Of a stretch of DNA of 64,000 nt, positions 24,430-36,870 are shown piece by piece (within the stretch, counting starts at the first letter, position 1; each line of letters opens with the position of its first letter). Made by a program: the position numbers and the translations under genes. Source of the DNA: Equus caballus (Eukaryota > Chordata > Mammalia > Perissodactyla > Equidae); NCBI RefSeq assembly GCF_041296265.1, contig NC_091684.1, positions 105,368,501-105,432,500 on the forward strand, read 5' to 3'. The notes beneath the pieces are model-generated. The model saw nothing but the letters and a program-made list of their open reading frames with translations, did no database searches and was not told the DNA's origin.

Positions 24430-24990
24430 TTTTTTCTTAAACCCTTTTGTTACTTTTATTGAAGCGTAACCAGCCTAGAGGAAAATACGGACTCGTAAGT
24501 GAAGAACTCAAGGACGCTTCACAAAGTGGACACGAGGGCCCGCCGGTGCCCAGATCAGGAGAGTGACCGTTCACAGCCCCCGACGCTCTGTCTTCATCCT
24601 TCGAGGGACCCCCTCCTGGCTTCTGACAGTGCCCGCTCCTTGTACCCGGCTTTGAGCGGGGTGCAACCTCACACGGCTGACCTGGCGTCGCGCTGGCTTC
24701 TTCCCTGTGGCGTGTTGGTCAGTTATCCGCGGTGGCTCCGGGGCTGTGGTTTGCTTTCTCACGGCTGTATAGAGTTCCAGGTGCTTCTTTTCTCGAGCAT
24801 CCACTGTGGACGGGCACTTTGTGTTTTCCGGTTGGGGCCATTCTGCATAGCGCTGCCATCGACATTGTCGCCCACACCTTCTGGTGGACACACGCACCCA
24901 TTTGGCACCACTGGGTGGTAGGAGAGCATATGCTAACTCCAGTGGATTCCACCAGACACCTTCCCAGGGTTGCCACCAGCGGGGCACGAG
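24430..24990 (-). repeat. L1 3'-UTR remnant (antisense)
   Basis: It begins with 'cttttattgaagcgtaacca', continues with diverged matches to L1M 3' sequence, and includes 'cacggctgtatagagttcca' and 'gccattctgcatagcgctgc'. Old. Confidence 0.6.
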
Positions 24991-25319
24991 AGTTCTGCAT
25001 GAAGCCTTAACCCTCACGCAGCCCCGGCCTGCGCTGGGATGGGCTCCCCTCCATGGGACCTGGGGCCAGCCTCCGTCTGCTTCCTGGCCTGGCTGGGACC
25101 TGAGCCTCAGCCGTCAGAGGCACCCACCTGGGAGTCTGTCTCCTCAGGGAAGGCCGGCAGGGTCTGTGGCCCCAAGGTCCAGAGCTGGCTGTGCCAGGAG
25201 CACGTTCCAGAGGATTTTTTTTCCTGTGGCCTGCTCAGCTTGGTTTTGGGCTCTCCACCTTCCTTTTGAGCCTGTGAGAGAACCCTCGTAGCCCATTAGG
25301 ATTCTGGATTGAGACCAAG

Positions 25320-25480
25320 AACCTGACTGATTCAACGGAGCTGTTTTAGTCCCATTTCAAAGATGAGGAAACAGAAGCACAGAGAGGTTAGGTACATTGC
25401 CCAAGGTCACACAGCTGGCAGGTGGTGGAGCCAGGATTCAAACCCAGTTTATACCTCATTCAGAGTTTTATGTCTATATA
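25320..25480 (+). repeat. MIR SINE fragment
   Basis: It has a clear MIR core: 'cccatttcaaagatgaggaa', 'cagagaggttaggtacattg', 'cccaaggtcacacagctggc' and 'caggattcaaacccag'. Confidence 0.8.
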
Positions 25481-25654
25481 GTTAAATACTTTCTCATTCA
25501 CTATTCCTACAACTAGAAATCAGCCGCTATATGACTCACTCAGGGTCACACAGTGAATCAAGAAGCCTGGCCCCATGACTCCCACCCCACAATGCTTACT
25601 GCCCTCGAGCATGGAGTGAGCATGGAACTTCATGCCCGTTGGGAGGGAAACAGG

Positions 25655-26330
25655 AGTGTGTATTCATTCATTCATTCGTTGAACAATTATGTATTTACTA
25701 AATGGCTATTTATTATTTACTAAATATTTAATATAAATATTAAGTATTTACAAATAAGTAGTTTACTAAATGATAGCTAAAGTGGGCCAGGCACTGTGCC
25801 AGGCACCAGCAAGACAGCAGCAAAAGATCGTGAAAACAGAGGTGACATTACAGACGGTATTGTGTCAGGTGATCAGTGCCACGGAGAATAGAGCACAGAG
25901 AGGAGCCGAGAGTGACTGGAGAGGCAGGCAGGACAGGGAAGTCCTCCAAAGGTGACATTTGAGCAGGGACTCGCGTGAAGCAAGGGCGCGAGGAAGACCT
26001 CAAGACAGGCCAAGGGGACAGCCAGGGCGAAGGCCCCATGGTGGCTGTGAGCCTGGCGTGTCAAATAGCCCCGAGGCCAGTGTGGCTGGAGGGAGGAGCG
26101 AGGCAGGCAGCAGGAGATGAGGACAGACAGGCAGGCAGCATCTAGCTCACAGGGCCCTGTGCTCTGTTCCACGGCTGCTGGGAAGCTTTTGAACTCTGCA
26201 GGGCTGTGTTGTGGTCTGATGGATGCTTGAGATGTTCCACTCTGGCTGCTGAGTGATGAAACGGGCCAAAAGGCAGCCAAAGGGGAGGCGGAGAGACAGT
26301 TCAGGGCGGTGGTGGTATCCAGGCAGGACA
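25655..26330 (+). repeat. Old unclassified interspersed repeat with AT-rich start
   Basis: An ATTC-repeat and AT-rich stretch (25,660-25,780) leads into 'gccaggcactgtgccaggca' and later 'ccactctggctgctgagtga'. These are words of a common long mammalian repeat also seen at 19,690-20,150. No coding potential. Confidence 0.5.
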
Positions 26331-26339
26331 CGGGGCTGG

Positions 26340-28920
26340 TGGACAGGGCGCTCCCAGGCAGAGGACTTAAGCTTGGGGTGATGAAGGGCTGAGAATAGAG
26401 GGGCTGGGGGCGCCTGAGGCCCCAGTCAGGGACAGAATTGGGGACTGCAGGCTCAGAGCAAAGGGGCCACCTGTGAGGACACGTGGGAGCTAGAGGTCAC
26501 ACGGAGGCTGTGGGGGGCGGGCCCAGCCTGGACTCTGGGGTCTTTGTGGGGCCACAGGAGCCCAGAGCAGCTCACACGGCTGGGGTGGGGCCAGCAGTGG
26601 GGTGACCTGACAGGAAAGGGTTGTAACCCTGAGCCCTGAGAATCAGGCAGGGGCCTGACAGGAGGTCCCACTTCAGGCTGTCGCCCTGTGCCAGGCACAG
26701 CGCCATGCCAGGCAGCATCACTGTTTCACTCGCCTGTTTGGCAGTTTGGACCCAGGGATTTCCGTCCAATCCTGTAACGTCATCGTGCACTTTACACAGC
26801 TCATGGGTTGGTTGGCACTTCCTAAGGCCCAGCAGGTGGAGAAGAGGCAGGTAGAGGCCGGGAAACTCAGGATGGGGAATTTGAGTAGAAAATGCCCCAA
26901 AGTGCCCAGTCCAGCCTCTGAGTGGGAGCTGCCTCCTCGGGGACCGGTGCTGAGGGGGCAGGTCCAGCCAGATCTCCCAGCCACACAAAGGAGGTCCCAG
27001 AAAAGCTGGCTTATCAGTTGGCAGTTGAGACCCTAGCCCGCCTCAGTTAGAAAAGCACTTCCCTAGCAAGAAAGGGTGACTTCCCCAGCTGAACATGTTG
27101 CCACTTTTGATTCATGTGGGCTTCAGCCACCTGGGGAGCCACTCGGAGGCAGCTCAAGGGAAGGGCGTCCAGGGCCGAGTGATCAGAAGCGAGAGGCTGG
27201 AGGAGAGTGTCACTCCCAGGCTGCCCAGGGCAAAGGCCGTCGTCTTCTGCACTAGGCAGTGCCCTGAGCCTGTGGCTGTCTCTTGGCTTCCCCAGTTTCG
27301 CTGCCAGCTTGGGAGGGTCCAGACATCGGTACAAGAAGGCCCCTTGTCCCTCCACTGCAGTGCCCCAGTGGGAGGAGGCATGCTGACTCCCCAGGCCACA
27401 CACGTAAGCAGTGGGGCCTTATTTTGGCCTTCCCAGGCTCGCAAAGGACGCCAAGTGCAGCAGCCCAGCTATGGCAGCCTCCTGGGCTCTCTCCTGTGCT
27501 GCCGCAGGAGTGTGGGGTCCTGGTGGCAGAGCTAACATGGAGCACCAGTAACACCCCCACCCCACATCTAGTTGCATCTAGCTCCTCCACTGATTGCTCA
27601 GGGCCTGAGCCATGCTGGTTGGTAAATATTTTGAATATCACCTGTCTGGGGGACCAATGGACCCCAGTCCTTGAAAAACGTACCTGTACTTCCTTTATAT
27701 CATTCCAGCTGCGCCTTTATCTCCCGAGTTTATAAAGGCCATTCATTGCCAGCAATGTGAAAACCACCTTCAACCTGCCCTCTTGAAGGCGTGGCCCACC
27801 CCCAGGAGGCCATGGAGGGCAGCCCTGTTGCCAAGTGCTCTCAGGACCCAGGCTGAGGGCAGAGGTGAACAAGAACATAAGGTTTGTTCTCAAGAAGGCC
27901 CAACGATGCCACTCCTCATGGGAACTGTGCAGTCCAAAGAACCCCAACACTCAGCCAGTCCCGCTTGGCCACAGGCCCCCGTTCCGTTCTGGTCCTGACT
28001 GCACGGTGATTCCTCACTGTGCCTGCGGGACCTCTCGACTTCCCTGCTGGTCCGGGGGAAGGGAGTTCCAGGCTGTCTCCCGCGCTTCTGGTTGTACCAA
28101 TCACAAGTTTGCTGCTGTCTTCCACCTTCTCACTGTAAGGGAAGCTTCACCTCCAGAGACTCCACCACCGGAGCCCTTTGTGTTCTACACCAATTCTCCC
28201 AGTTGACCCTCACCGCAGCCCCTTGAGGCAGGAGTTACGGGCGCCTCTTTTATGGATGAGGACACTCTGTCAGAGCGGGATTGAGACCCACACTCCTACA
28301 CGACCGCCCTGAGGTTTGGCTCTGCTCCATCCCTAGGCTAGAATCCCCCCTTCAAAGTTCCCTCATTTCGCTGCCTCACTGCGGGGGGGCTCGGGGGAGC
28401 AATTGCAAACCCAGGAGAGGCCACCTCTTCCTCATGCCAGTCCCTGGCCTCTCAGCAGGGGCCCCATCTTGTTGAAAGTCCTTGACTTGCAGTCCCTCCA
28501 GTCCCCTCTCCCTTCCCCTGCCCACAGGCTGCGCCCTCAACCCTCTCCTGTCATCTCTTGGCCACTGTGCTTGTCCCCATGGCTCCAACCACCATCTCCC
28601 TGGGAAGGGCCCTCATTTCCTCTCTGCCCACTCCCAGGTTCCCAGCTGGTTGGTGGACACCTGCCCCAGATACTCTCCAAGAACTCCCCCCAAATATGTC
28701 CACATCCAAACTCAGGACTTTTCTCCCTCCCAGACCACCTCCTCCTTTCTCAACTGGTCCTCCAGTCATCAGCTCTGCCTTTCTCCTCTCCCTCATCCGC
28801 CACAGGCATCACCTGGTCCCTCCCCACCTGCTGCTCCCAACGCCATTACCCTGGTTCTCCTTCCCAAAGTGCTGAGCACAGAGCCCTGGAGAGCACAAGC
28901 TGAGTGACTGCAAGAATGAA
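26340..28920. other. Intergenic stretch, little recognisable
   Basis: Mostly diverged unique sequence. A MIR-like piece lies near 28,200-28,300 and an L2-like run near 28,290-28,920, ending in 'gctgagcacagagccctgga'. No exon, promoter or open frame with family resemblance was found. Confidence 0.5.
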
Positions 28921-28925
28921 TTCCT

Positions 28926-29174
28926 GGGGCTGGCCCAAGGGTGCAGTGGTTAAGTGCGCATGTTCCACTTTGGCAGCCTGGGGTTCACTGGTTTGGATCT
29001 CAGGTGTGGACATGGCACCGCTTGTCAAGCCACGCTGTGGCAGGCATCCCACATATCAAGTGGAGGAGGATGGGCGCGGATGTTGGCTCAGGGCCGGCCT
29101 TCTCAGCAAGAAGAGGAGGATTGGCGGGAGACGTTAGCTCAGGGCTGATCTTCCTCAAGAAAAAAAAAAAAAAA
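28926..29174 (+). mobile_element. ERE SINE (equine tRNA-derived)
   Basis: Head 'ggggctggcccaagggtgca', 'gtggttaagtgcgcatg', 'tttggatctcaggtgtgg' and paired 'gttagctcagggc' modules ending in A16. Flanks GAATTCCTG and GAATCCCTG look like a decayed target duplication. Confidence 0.92.
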
Positions 29175-29204
29175 GAATCCCTGTCTGTCTTAACCTTGCA
29201 CTCC

Positions 29205-29370
29205 TTCAGCACTTCTTTATTGAGCGGTACAAACCAGACACTGTTCATAGCAGCTGGGATACAGCAGTGAACAAGAGGGACAGACCCCTGCCCTTGAGGG
29301 GCGTGCATCTTAGTAGGGAACAGCAACCACAACCCAAACACACAGTACGTCACAAAAAGGACAGGCAGTG
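29205..29370 (+). repeat. Old interspersed repeat fragment
   Basis: It reads 'cttctttattgagcggtaca' and 'gggatacagcagtgaacaag', then 'cagacccctgcccttgaggg'. This is the same broad family as 19,690-20,150. It follows directly after the ERE. Confidence 0.5.
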
Positions 29371-30430
29371 CAAGGACAGGTCGTGCTGAAGTAGGGGTGC
29401 TATTTTATACAAGGTTGCCTCGGAGGCCCCTCCTCCCTACAGAGAATGGCATGGGTGTACTGGGCTGAGGTCAATCACCAAGGTCAAATGGAACATAACT
29501 CATCCAAGAAGATACACTCTTTCAGTTTTAGTAATAAAAATCCAGGGACTGTTTCTTAATCCTTTAAAATGGAAACACTTGTTGCTACCAGGCATGGGGA
29601 GCTCCGTGGTTTCCAGGAACAGGGTGGGAGTCCGGCTGAACAGCCTTTTGTTATCTTCAAGTTTGAACTACATGAAAGTGTTCCCTTTTTAAAACATTAA
29701 TTCATTGAAATAGGAAAGAATTTAAAGTCTTTTGGAAATGATTAATCATTTTCATGGAACTATTTCCCTAAAGGGGACCTATCTGCATATCTGCCAGCTG
29801 TGGCCAGAACGCAGCAGATGCAGAACCCCCAGTGCTTGAGAGGGCAAAGCCTCAACCTCGAGGACAGCCATTCAGCAACCTGTGAGCACTGACGACACGC
29901 AGGTGTCCAAGTGGACGAGGAGACCAGGCTAACAAGGGCCACAAAGGGAGAGGCACCTCGCGGTGGGAGCGAGAGGGAGACACGACTTGGGAGCTGAAGA
30001 GCAGGGCGTCTGCGAGGAGCCCACAGCCCCTGGGGTCTCTCCTCCCTCAGTGGCTCTCCACCTTGGCCATCGCTCTCACTCCTGATCTTTGTCTTCAGGC
30101 ATCCATCACTCTGCATCCTATCTGGAAAGCCACGGACAGATGGCCACACTAAGGAGACCCCCTACTAAAGACTGGTCCACAAGACAGAACTGAGCCAGCA
30201 GCCTGGTTTTCTCCAGACTCCCCCGGTTTCTTTTCTGGTGAAGCTGGGGTCAGAGAGCACTTCACCAGGGTGGCCCCACGGAGGTGGAGGTGGTGGGGAG
30301 GGAGGGCTGGCTCTGTATGTGGCAGAGGCCTGAATAACAGGCACTTCAGAAGACTCGAGATATCCTGACCTGCTCCTCAACGTGACAAGCACAGGGCCGT
30401 GAACAGGCCTGGAAGGCAGGTGGTAAGTGG

Positions 30431-30735
30431 GTGCCGTATGGACTGAATGTGTCCCCCCAGATCTCTATGTTGACTCTAATACCCAGTGTGACCTTATTTG
30501 GAGGTGGGCCTTTGGGAGACGATTAGGTTGGATGAGTCCATGGGGGTGGAGCCTGCACTGCCTGAGAAGGCCAGGAAGAGCCCAGAGCTTTCTCTCTGCT
30601 CTGAGGACACAGCAAGAAGATGGCCCTCTGTGGTACAGGAAGCAGGTGCTCACTACATCTGGATCAGCCTGCAGGACTGTGAGAAATGCTGGCTGCTTAA
30701 GCCACCCAGTCCATGGTATTCTTAGGGCGGCAGGT
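30431..30735 (+). mobile_element. MaLR-type solo LTR (MLT1/MST-like)
   Basis: Fossil LTR of the ERVL-MaLR group. It opens with 'tatggactgaatgtgtcccc', continues 'ggcctttgggagacgattag', 'gaggacacagcaagaagatg' and ends with 'aagccacccagtccatggta'. No internal region is attached. Diverged, consistent with an insertion older than the placental orders. Confidence 0.75.
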
Positions 30736-31789
30736 TGAACTGAGGCAGGCTGTTTGGAGCACGGCCCAGCAGGCATGATGGCGTCAGCTGAGGGTGGGAA
30801 GTGGGGTATTGTCCCGTAAGCATCCCATGTAACACAAAGGCACTGACTCCAGTCTCCACAAGTTCAGGCTCCCAGTCAGACCCCGTCTGAGCATTGAGAG
30901 ATCTCAGCACAGACAACAGCAGGAAGCAGAGCCTCGTTTCTCTCTCTCAATCTTCAGCGCCTAGAACTGAGCCCGGCAGTCACCAGGCACCTAGAAACGG
31001 CACAATGGAAGAACTTTAGATTTTACTTAGTGGCAGGGAGCACTGAAAACCCAGGATTCTGTACAACTTCAGGAAATCCTCAGTGTAACTATTTGGGCCA
31101 AGGAGGCCCAAATTCAAGCCCGGCCCCAATTTTTATAACTGACATGTCTCGGCAGCAATATCTGTATCCTCGTCCAAAGAAAGGCCAATGAGGATTTACT
31201 CTTACTTAAAAAAAAAAAACACAAAAAATCTTATGGCTTTGCTAATTGCAAGCAAGAAAGCTAGTTGGATTTGAGGCAACCTCAAGCAGTTAATGAACAA
31301 GTATTGTGGCTTGTCCAAGGGATTGAGTTTTCTGAATAACAAAGCAGACTGAGGTTGTAGGCTGTTTCCAGGGGCTGTGTGAGGGATGTCCTTGGGATCC
31401 CACTGTTGAAGTCTCCAGGACCAGTCAATGGTTTTTGGGAACCATTACTTTCTGGCAGGCAAAACATGTGAAGACCATCCCAGGAAAGCCAGGACATGCA
31501 GAAGTCCTGCATTAAATCACAAAACAAATAACTCAAGAAAAACGGCGTGGTTCTAGCTTTGTAACCCTCAACACAGCACTAGACACTCTGGGCGGCCACC
31601 TCCTCACAGCACCCTGGGGACGAGCAGAGCACCTCCTGCTCACACTCTGTGGTGGTGTCACCCACCACCTTAGAAACCGAGCCTGTTTCCACTAGAGCTT
31701 GTGAGGAGCTACTTCACCTCTTTGAGACTCAGTTTCCTTATCTGTAAGAAAGAACATAAAATTGGGAGAAGCCATCTTGAGCAGGGAAA

Positions 31790-31980
31790 AATACAGACTT
31801 TGGAGACAGGCAGACAGGCAGTCTTAACTCTCAGCCCTGGGTGACCTAAAGCAGGTTACTTGACCTCGGAGTTTTACTTCCTTCGCCTGCAAAATGCAGA
31901 TGAGAATGTCTGCTGTAAGGGCTGTGGAAGGACTGTGGTCATGCCACCTCTCAGTAGGGGCAAAATAAACATTAGCTTCC
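31790..31980 (+). repeat. MIR-like fragment
   Basis: It contains 'tgggtgacctaaagcaggtt' and 'cttgacctcggagttttact', followed by 'ctgcaaaatgcagatgagaa', the MIR order. Old copy. Confidence 0.6.
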
Positions 31981-32065
31981 TTCCTTCGTTCCTGTTTCAC
32001 ATTCAGCAAATCTGAGAGAGAAGGATGTGAACATACTGAAATGTTTGTGGGGGAAAAAAAAATTA

Positions 32066-32311
32066 GGGGCCGGACTGGTGGCACAGTGCTTGGTTTGGCA
32101 TGCTCCACTTTGGTGGCCTGGGGTTCGTGTGTTCAGATCCCGGGCGCAGACCTACACACTGCTCCTCAAGCCATGCTGTGGCAGTGACCCACAAACAAAA
32201 TAGAGAAAGTCTGGCATGGATGTTCGTTCTGAACTAATCTTCCTCAAGCAAAAAGAGGAAGATTGGCAACAGATGTTAGCTCAGGGCTAATCATCCTCAC
32301 CAAAACAAAAT
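32066..32311 (+). mobile_element. ERE SINE (equine tRNA-derived), older copy
   Basis: It has the head 'ggggccggactggtggcaca', the 'agatcccgggcgcagacc' region, 'cttcctcaagcaaaaagagg' and 'gatgttagctcagggctaat', then an A-rich tail. It is more diverged than the other EREs in the window. Confidence 0.9.
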
Positions 32312-32314
32312 AAG

Positions 32315-33916
32315 TTAAACCCTCAACAGAATGCTATCAGAAGTTTTTACATCAGATATATTCGCCCACATTTCCCTCTTTCAACATAAGAGGGCCCACC
32401 TGCTGACCAACACTGCCCATCTCTGAGGTTATCAGAGGGCACCTGAAAGAGTGAGGACAAGAGGCTGCAGGGAGCGATGGGCACCAAGCACAGGAAGCAC
32501 TGTTCCAAGTGGGAAAATACGTGGTCCTGACACACGGTCCTGTTGGGCACCATCTCCAATGGGCTCTGCGACAGCATGAGGAGGCCTGAGGAAACAGTCT
32601 GGGTCCCCGGCCAGCAGGTATGAGAAGTCCCCAGCCTGGGAGACTTGACTATGAAGGAGCAGTGAGCTCCCTAACCTCAAGGCAGCTCCACAGCAGAGCT
32701 GAGACCTGGCCTCCGAGGCAGCGCAGGAGCAGGAGGTCTGACTCCAGGAGCAGTTTCAGCTCTAACTTCACCACCGGAAGAAAGACTCTTATCACACGAA
32801 AACATTCACAGGCTTCCAAAGCCAGCTCTGGGAGAAGGTCCCCTCAGGGGAACAGGCCATGCCCATGAGCAGAGCTCAGGGAGGGACCCCCTCAAAGCAG
32901 GGAAAAGATGCTGCACCGTGACCAGTCTCACCAGCACGCTTCCCGGGTCCCCAGCCTTCCCCTGAGCCAGGTCTGGAACAGGTGGCCCGGCCCAGGCTGT
33001 CCTGCTCCAGAAGCAGCTCCAGGGGCAGTGGGTTCCCCGGACTGACAAGACTCATCATTCAGAACGTGGCCACAGACCTGTCTGCTCCTCGTGAGGAGAA
33101 TGTATTTCAAACCTGGAGAGTCGGAATTCGGAGACGGTCCACGTGTTCTACAGACACAGGGCCTCTTCCCTGGGAGGGCTGGGGTGTGCTGGAGAGGTGG
33201 CCGTGCAGGGGCTCTCTCCCCGTTAGCAGAAAGGTGGTGCGCATGCCCCAGGGTTACAAGTTGGAGTGTCCTGCACAGAACGCCTGTGAGAGCAGACGTA
33301 GGACTAGGGCAGCGGGCACGTGTATTCTGCAGGAGGCGGTGATCAGAAAGCTTGGCTAACACAGAAGGATTCTGGGTATGATAACCCTACTAGAGCCAGG
33401 GGGCAACTCTGGTTCTCCTAAAATCCCGCCTGGTGTGCCACTCAGCACACCCCCAAATCTGAAGCATCAGCCCTTTTTGAGCTATGGCACCTCACCAGCA
33501 AAAGTAAATGCTACAGGAGCTCAGAAGCCTCGTGGTGCTAAGGATGAAGCCTCCAGTCAGAGAATGCCCTCGTGAGGGGGCTCTGGGAAGCAGATGGGCT
33601 CTCAATAGTCCCCAGCCCCTGGGAGTGGCTGCAGGCGGGAGGTAAAGGGTGTGAGTGGCTTGGGCACGCAGACCCCCCATTGAGGAAGCCAAGGACCCCA
33701 CACATCGGCAACGGCCACGTGCATCAGAGACCGGCAAAGCTGCACATGTGAGAACCGAACACCGGCTGGCAGTGGACACAGGACTCCGGTCCCCATGCCG
33801 TGACAGCAAGGGTCTGGGCCCAAGGCCTGACTTCTGAGGCTGGGAGTGGGTGCCATGGCAGGACAGGCTTGGCTTTGCTGGTTTCAAGGACTCCAGTTCA
33901 GTCCAGTCTTTGACCC
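32315..33916 (-). other. AP3S2: Likely AP3S2 3' untranslated and downstream region
   Basis: This stretch follows the AP3S2 stop codon on the minus strand and has no obvious interspersed repeat for about 1.6 kb, which fits a retained 3' UTR. I found no convincing minus-strand AATAAA here, so the transcript end cannot be placed. Confidence 0.4.
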
Positions 33917-35742
33917 TCAGACGAACTGGGACAGGTTGGGGACTTTGATGTTGAGATCGCCGATGTTGATGTTCCGAGGGATCTCTGGCAGGTTGATGTT
34001 CTTCACAGCAGACACGGCCCGGGCGGGGGCTGCCGAGAGGCCACCCTGAGGAGAAATGAGAGGTGGGCATGAGACAACCCTGTGTCATCCGTTTAAGGCT
34101 TAAAAAACAAGTGAAGGGGCCTAGAAAACGTCCAAACTGAGCACACACAACATGAGTGCTGATTTTTCCTCCCTATTCCTCAAGGGCAGCCAGCAAAACG
34201 ATCTTAGGTTAGATGGGGACCACGGTGTAAGACCCAAACTCTGTGCTCCGAAAGGCGGGGTTGCAGCTCATGCAGTTTTATCGCCCCAGCACCTAACAGT
34301 GCCCGGCACACAGTAGGTGCTGAAATAATCTGAGATGGTTTAACCAAGTCCTGTCCACTATTGGGGCACTTTTCAGGTTACAAAACAAAATAAAATGAAA
34401 CCCTTTCTCAAGAGACTGAAGACTCACAGACAAGCGCAGTCACAGGGAAATTCTTAAGAGGAAAAGGAATGTCACAGCTCAGGGCAAGTGCTTGCCAACT
34501 AATAATGTGCCTGGAAAGAGCTGGCTTTGGAAATGTCACGTGGCACAAGATGGGAAGAAAGACATGGAGGTGGAGGAGCCCAGAGACACGGAAGGACGGG
34601 AGACAAGCCCAGAGAGCCACCGGGACTCTGGTCAGCCCTCACCCTCCAGGCCCAGCCGTATGCAGAGAAGGGGAGAAGCTGACCAGGACGCTCTCAAAAC
34701 CATTTCCTCTGCACTGACTGCTTTCGGGATACCACTCCAATTACCCCTCACCCAGCAAACGCCCACTCCTTCTGGTTTCCAAACCCCCTGCCTCTGACTC
34801 ATTCACTATTCCTGGAAGCATCCCAGCCTGCATTTCTAAAGGAACGACAGTTGCCACAATAGCTGTGGTCTGGACAAGCTTCTTCAGCAGGCCTGCCAGC
34901 CCTCACAGCAAGAATTCCTGGTTTTGCAAGATCAAGTTCCTTTACACAAAGCAAGGCAGCTCTTTAAGACACCCAGGTAATTAAAGAGGTAATCTGCTCG
35001 CCTGTTTCTGCCACATGTGAAGGAGTATCCTGTAACCTCTGCTCCCCGAGCAGGCGGACAAGGCAATGGAGAGCCCTCAGGGGGACAGGACAGAACCTAC
35101 TGTGAGCATCTGGACCAAGCCCCGCACCAGGTTGGGGTGGATCGGGGCACGTTATCTTCAAACTCAGCCCAAACTCTACTGTAGCTTTTTATAAGCCCAA
35201 CTGGAAATAAGGAAATTGCTAACTCTGAGTCTAAAAGACACCACGAGAAACGGCTGCTGGGAGACCAGACTCACACAGCACACAAACAAGGCAACCACAC
35301 GGGAATCGGAGAGGAGGATTCTGGGTCCCTCCAGGGAACGTGTGGCTGTGCGAGGAGGAATTACAACCACAAACATGGGCAATGACCCCCAAGCCAGAAG
35401 CTGTTTGCCTTCCGTGCCGTCTGGCTTTCCTTTCACACCTTTAGCCTCCTTCTTCCCCGTTTAATTCTCAGGACGGGCTTTCCAATAGATGAGGTTTGAT
35501 GGACTCAAGGAAGACAGAAGATGAGTAGGAAACGCTCCTATGGCCCCACAGCGACACAAACCAACATGCGGATCCACTGCTCCTCCCCCAGGTCTTCTCT
35601 AACTGCCAGGGCAACAGCGCAGCTGCGCACTCACCTCGGATTTCTCCAGCCTGTTCTGAGCTTCCATCTGAGCCACGATTTCATTCATGTTGGTTTCCAA
35701 CACCATCCCACCCATCACCACCTCCTGGAGGATGTAGTGTAC
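33917..35742 (-). CDS. AP3S2: AP-3 complex subunit sigma-2, last two coding exons only
   Basis: Small chain of the AP-3 adaptor, which sorts cargo from endosomes/TGN to lysosome-related organelles. Exon 35,742-35,635 encodes 36 residues starting VHYILQEVVMGGMV and ending NRLEKSE. Exon 34,045-33,917 encodes 42 residues starting GGLSAAPARAV and ending IKVPNLSQFV, then TGA. Both borders are AG/GT and in phase 0. Together they match the C-terminal ~78 of the 193 residues of human AP3S2. It is the sigma-2 and not the sigma-1 paralogue, from memory of the human tail sequence. Both exons are intact. The preceding exons (sigma longin core) should lie to the right but are absent from 35.7-64 kb, where the MESP pair sits instead. 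It is not a processed copy, since intron 34,046-35,634 is present. Confidence 0.93.
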
Positions 35743-35999
35743 CTAAACAGGACGCAAAAACAAGGAGGTTAGAGCACTGGGTGGTAGGCAGGGGGTGGCC
35801 CCAAAGGAAACCTCGTGGGCTGTCCTGTGGCGGCAGAGTGGCCAGACTGGGCACAGCTCCTGCTTCACAACACACACCTGAGCCCCCTGGACGTGAACTG
35901 CTCAAGTGAGACCACAGGGGTCTCCCCCATGTCCCCGTGCATCATGACATGAATCCCACCGAGAAGTACTGGAGACGCCTGGTTATATAGTCAGGAGGG

Positions 36000-36230
36000 G
36001 AGGTGGTGGCTGAGAGCACAGCCTCCGGAGGCAGACAGACCTCGTGTAAATGTCAGCTCAGCTCTCTCTCAGGTGGCTGACCTCAGGCAAACGATCCGTC
36101 CAGGGCTTCAGCTTCCATCAGGACTGAGGTGAGGACGGAATGAGATGACCTGTGTCGAGCACCTAGCCTGCTGCTTGGCACACAGTGGGTTCTAAAGAAA
36201 CACCGATGTCCTTCACTACTAATACCATCA
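36000..36230 (+). repeat. MIR SINE fragment
   Basis: It has 'gagcacagcctccggaggca' followed by 'ctgacctcaggcaaacgatc' and 'cttggcacacagtgggttct', the order of a near-complete MIR. Confidence 0.7.
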
Positions 36231-36244
36231 CCATCAACACCGAC

Positions 36245-36590
36245 TGGCACTAAGTGGGTCCAGTTATGGATGAACCTTGAGGACACTATGCTGAGTGAAA
36301 GAGCCAGACACAAAGGACAAATATGGTACGATTTCACTTCTATGAGGCACCTATGGTCAAAACCATAGAGGCAGAAGGAGAATGGCGGTTGCCGAGGACT
36401 GAGGGGAGGGGGAATCGGGAGTGGTTGTTTAATGGGGATAGAGTTTCAGTTTTGCAAGATGAAAAGAGTTCTGGGAACAGGTTGCCCAAAAAGTGTGAAT
36501 GTACTTAACACTACTGAGTCGTGAACTTAAAAATGAAGACGGCAAACTTTAAGTTACGTAAATTTTACGACAATTAAAAACATAGGTCTC
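36245..36590 (+). repeat. L1 LINE 3' end
   Basis: A recognisable L1M-type 3' end: 'atgaaccttgaggacactat', 'gccagacacaaaggacaaat', 'tttcagttttgcaagatgaa', 'gtgaatgtacttaacactac' and a terminal 'aattttacgacaattaaaaa'. Fairly well preserved but not coding. Confidence 0.85.
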
Positions 36591-36639
36591 TACACCAGTA
36601 CTGTCAGTATTCGTTCCCTCTGTTTAACAAAGCCCTTCT

Positions 36640-36870
36640 TCCTGGGGGAAGTCGCACTTGCTGAGCATCCACTATGTGCTCAGCACGTGAGACGTAACTT
36701 ATTTTAATTTTACAGCATCCATCTGAGGCAGGTAATGCTATCTCCACCTTATATATAAAGAAACCGACACTTGGCAAAGTCACCAGACTATCCCAGTGTC
36801 ACGTATATGAGCAGCAGAGCTGAGCACTGAAGCTGGAGGTCAGACTCCAGAGCTCACGTTCCACCCCTTC
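36640..36870 (+). repeat. MIR/L2-type fragment
   Basis: It reads 'gctgagcatccactatgtgc' and 'catctgaggcaggtaatgct', then 'gagcagcagagctgagcact'. Old. Confidence 0.65.

Noticed and set aside
33917-35742. AP3S2 as a processed pseudogene
   Set aside because: The two exons are separated by a normal intron with AG/GT borders and keep an intact frame and stop codon.
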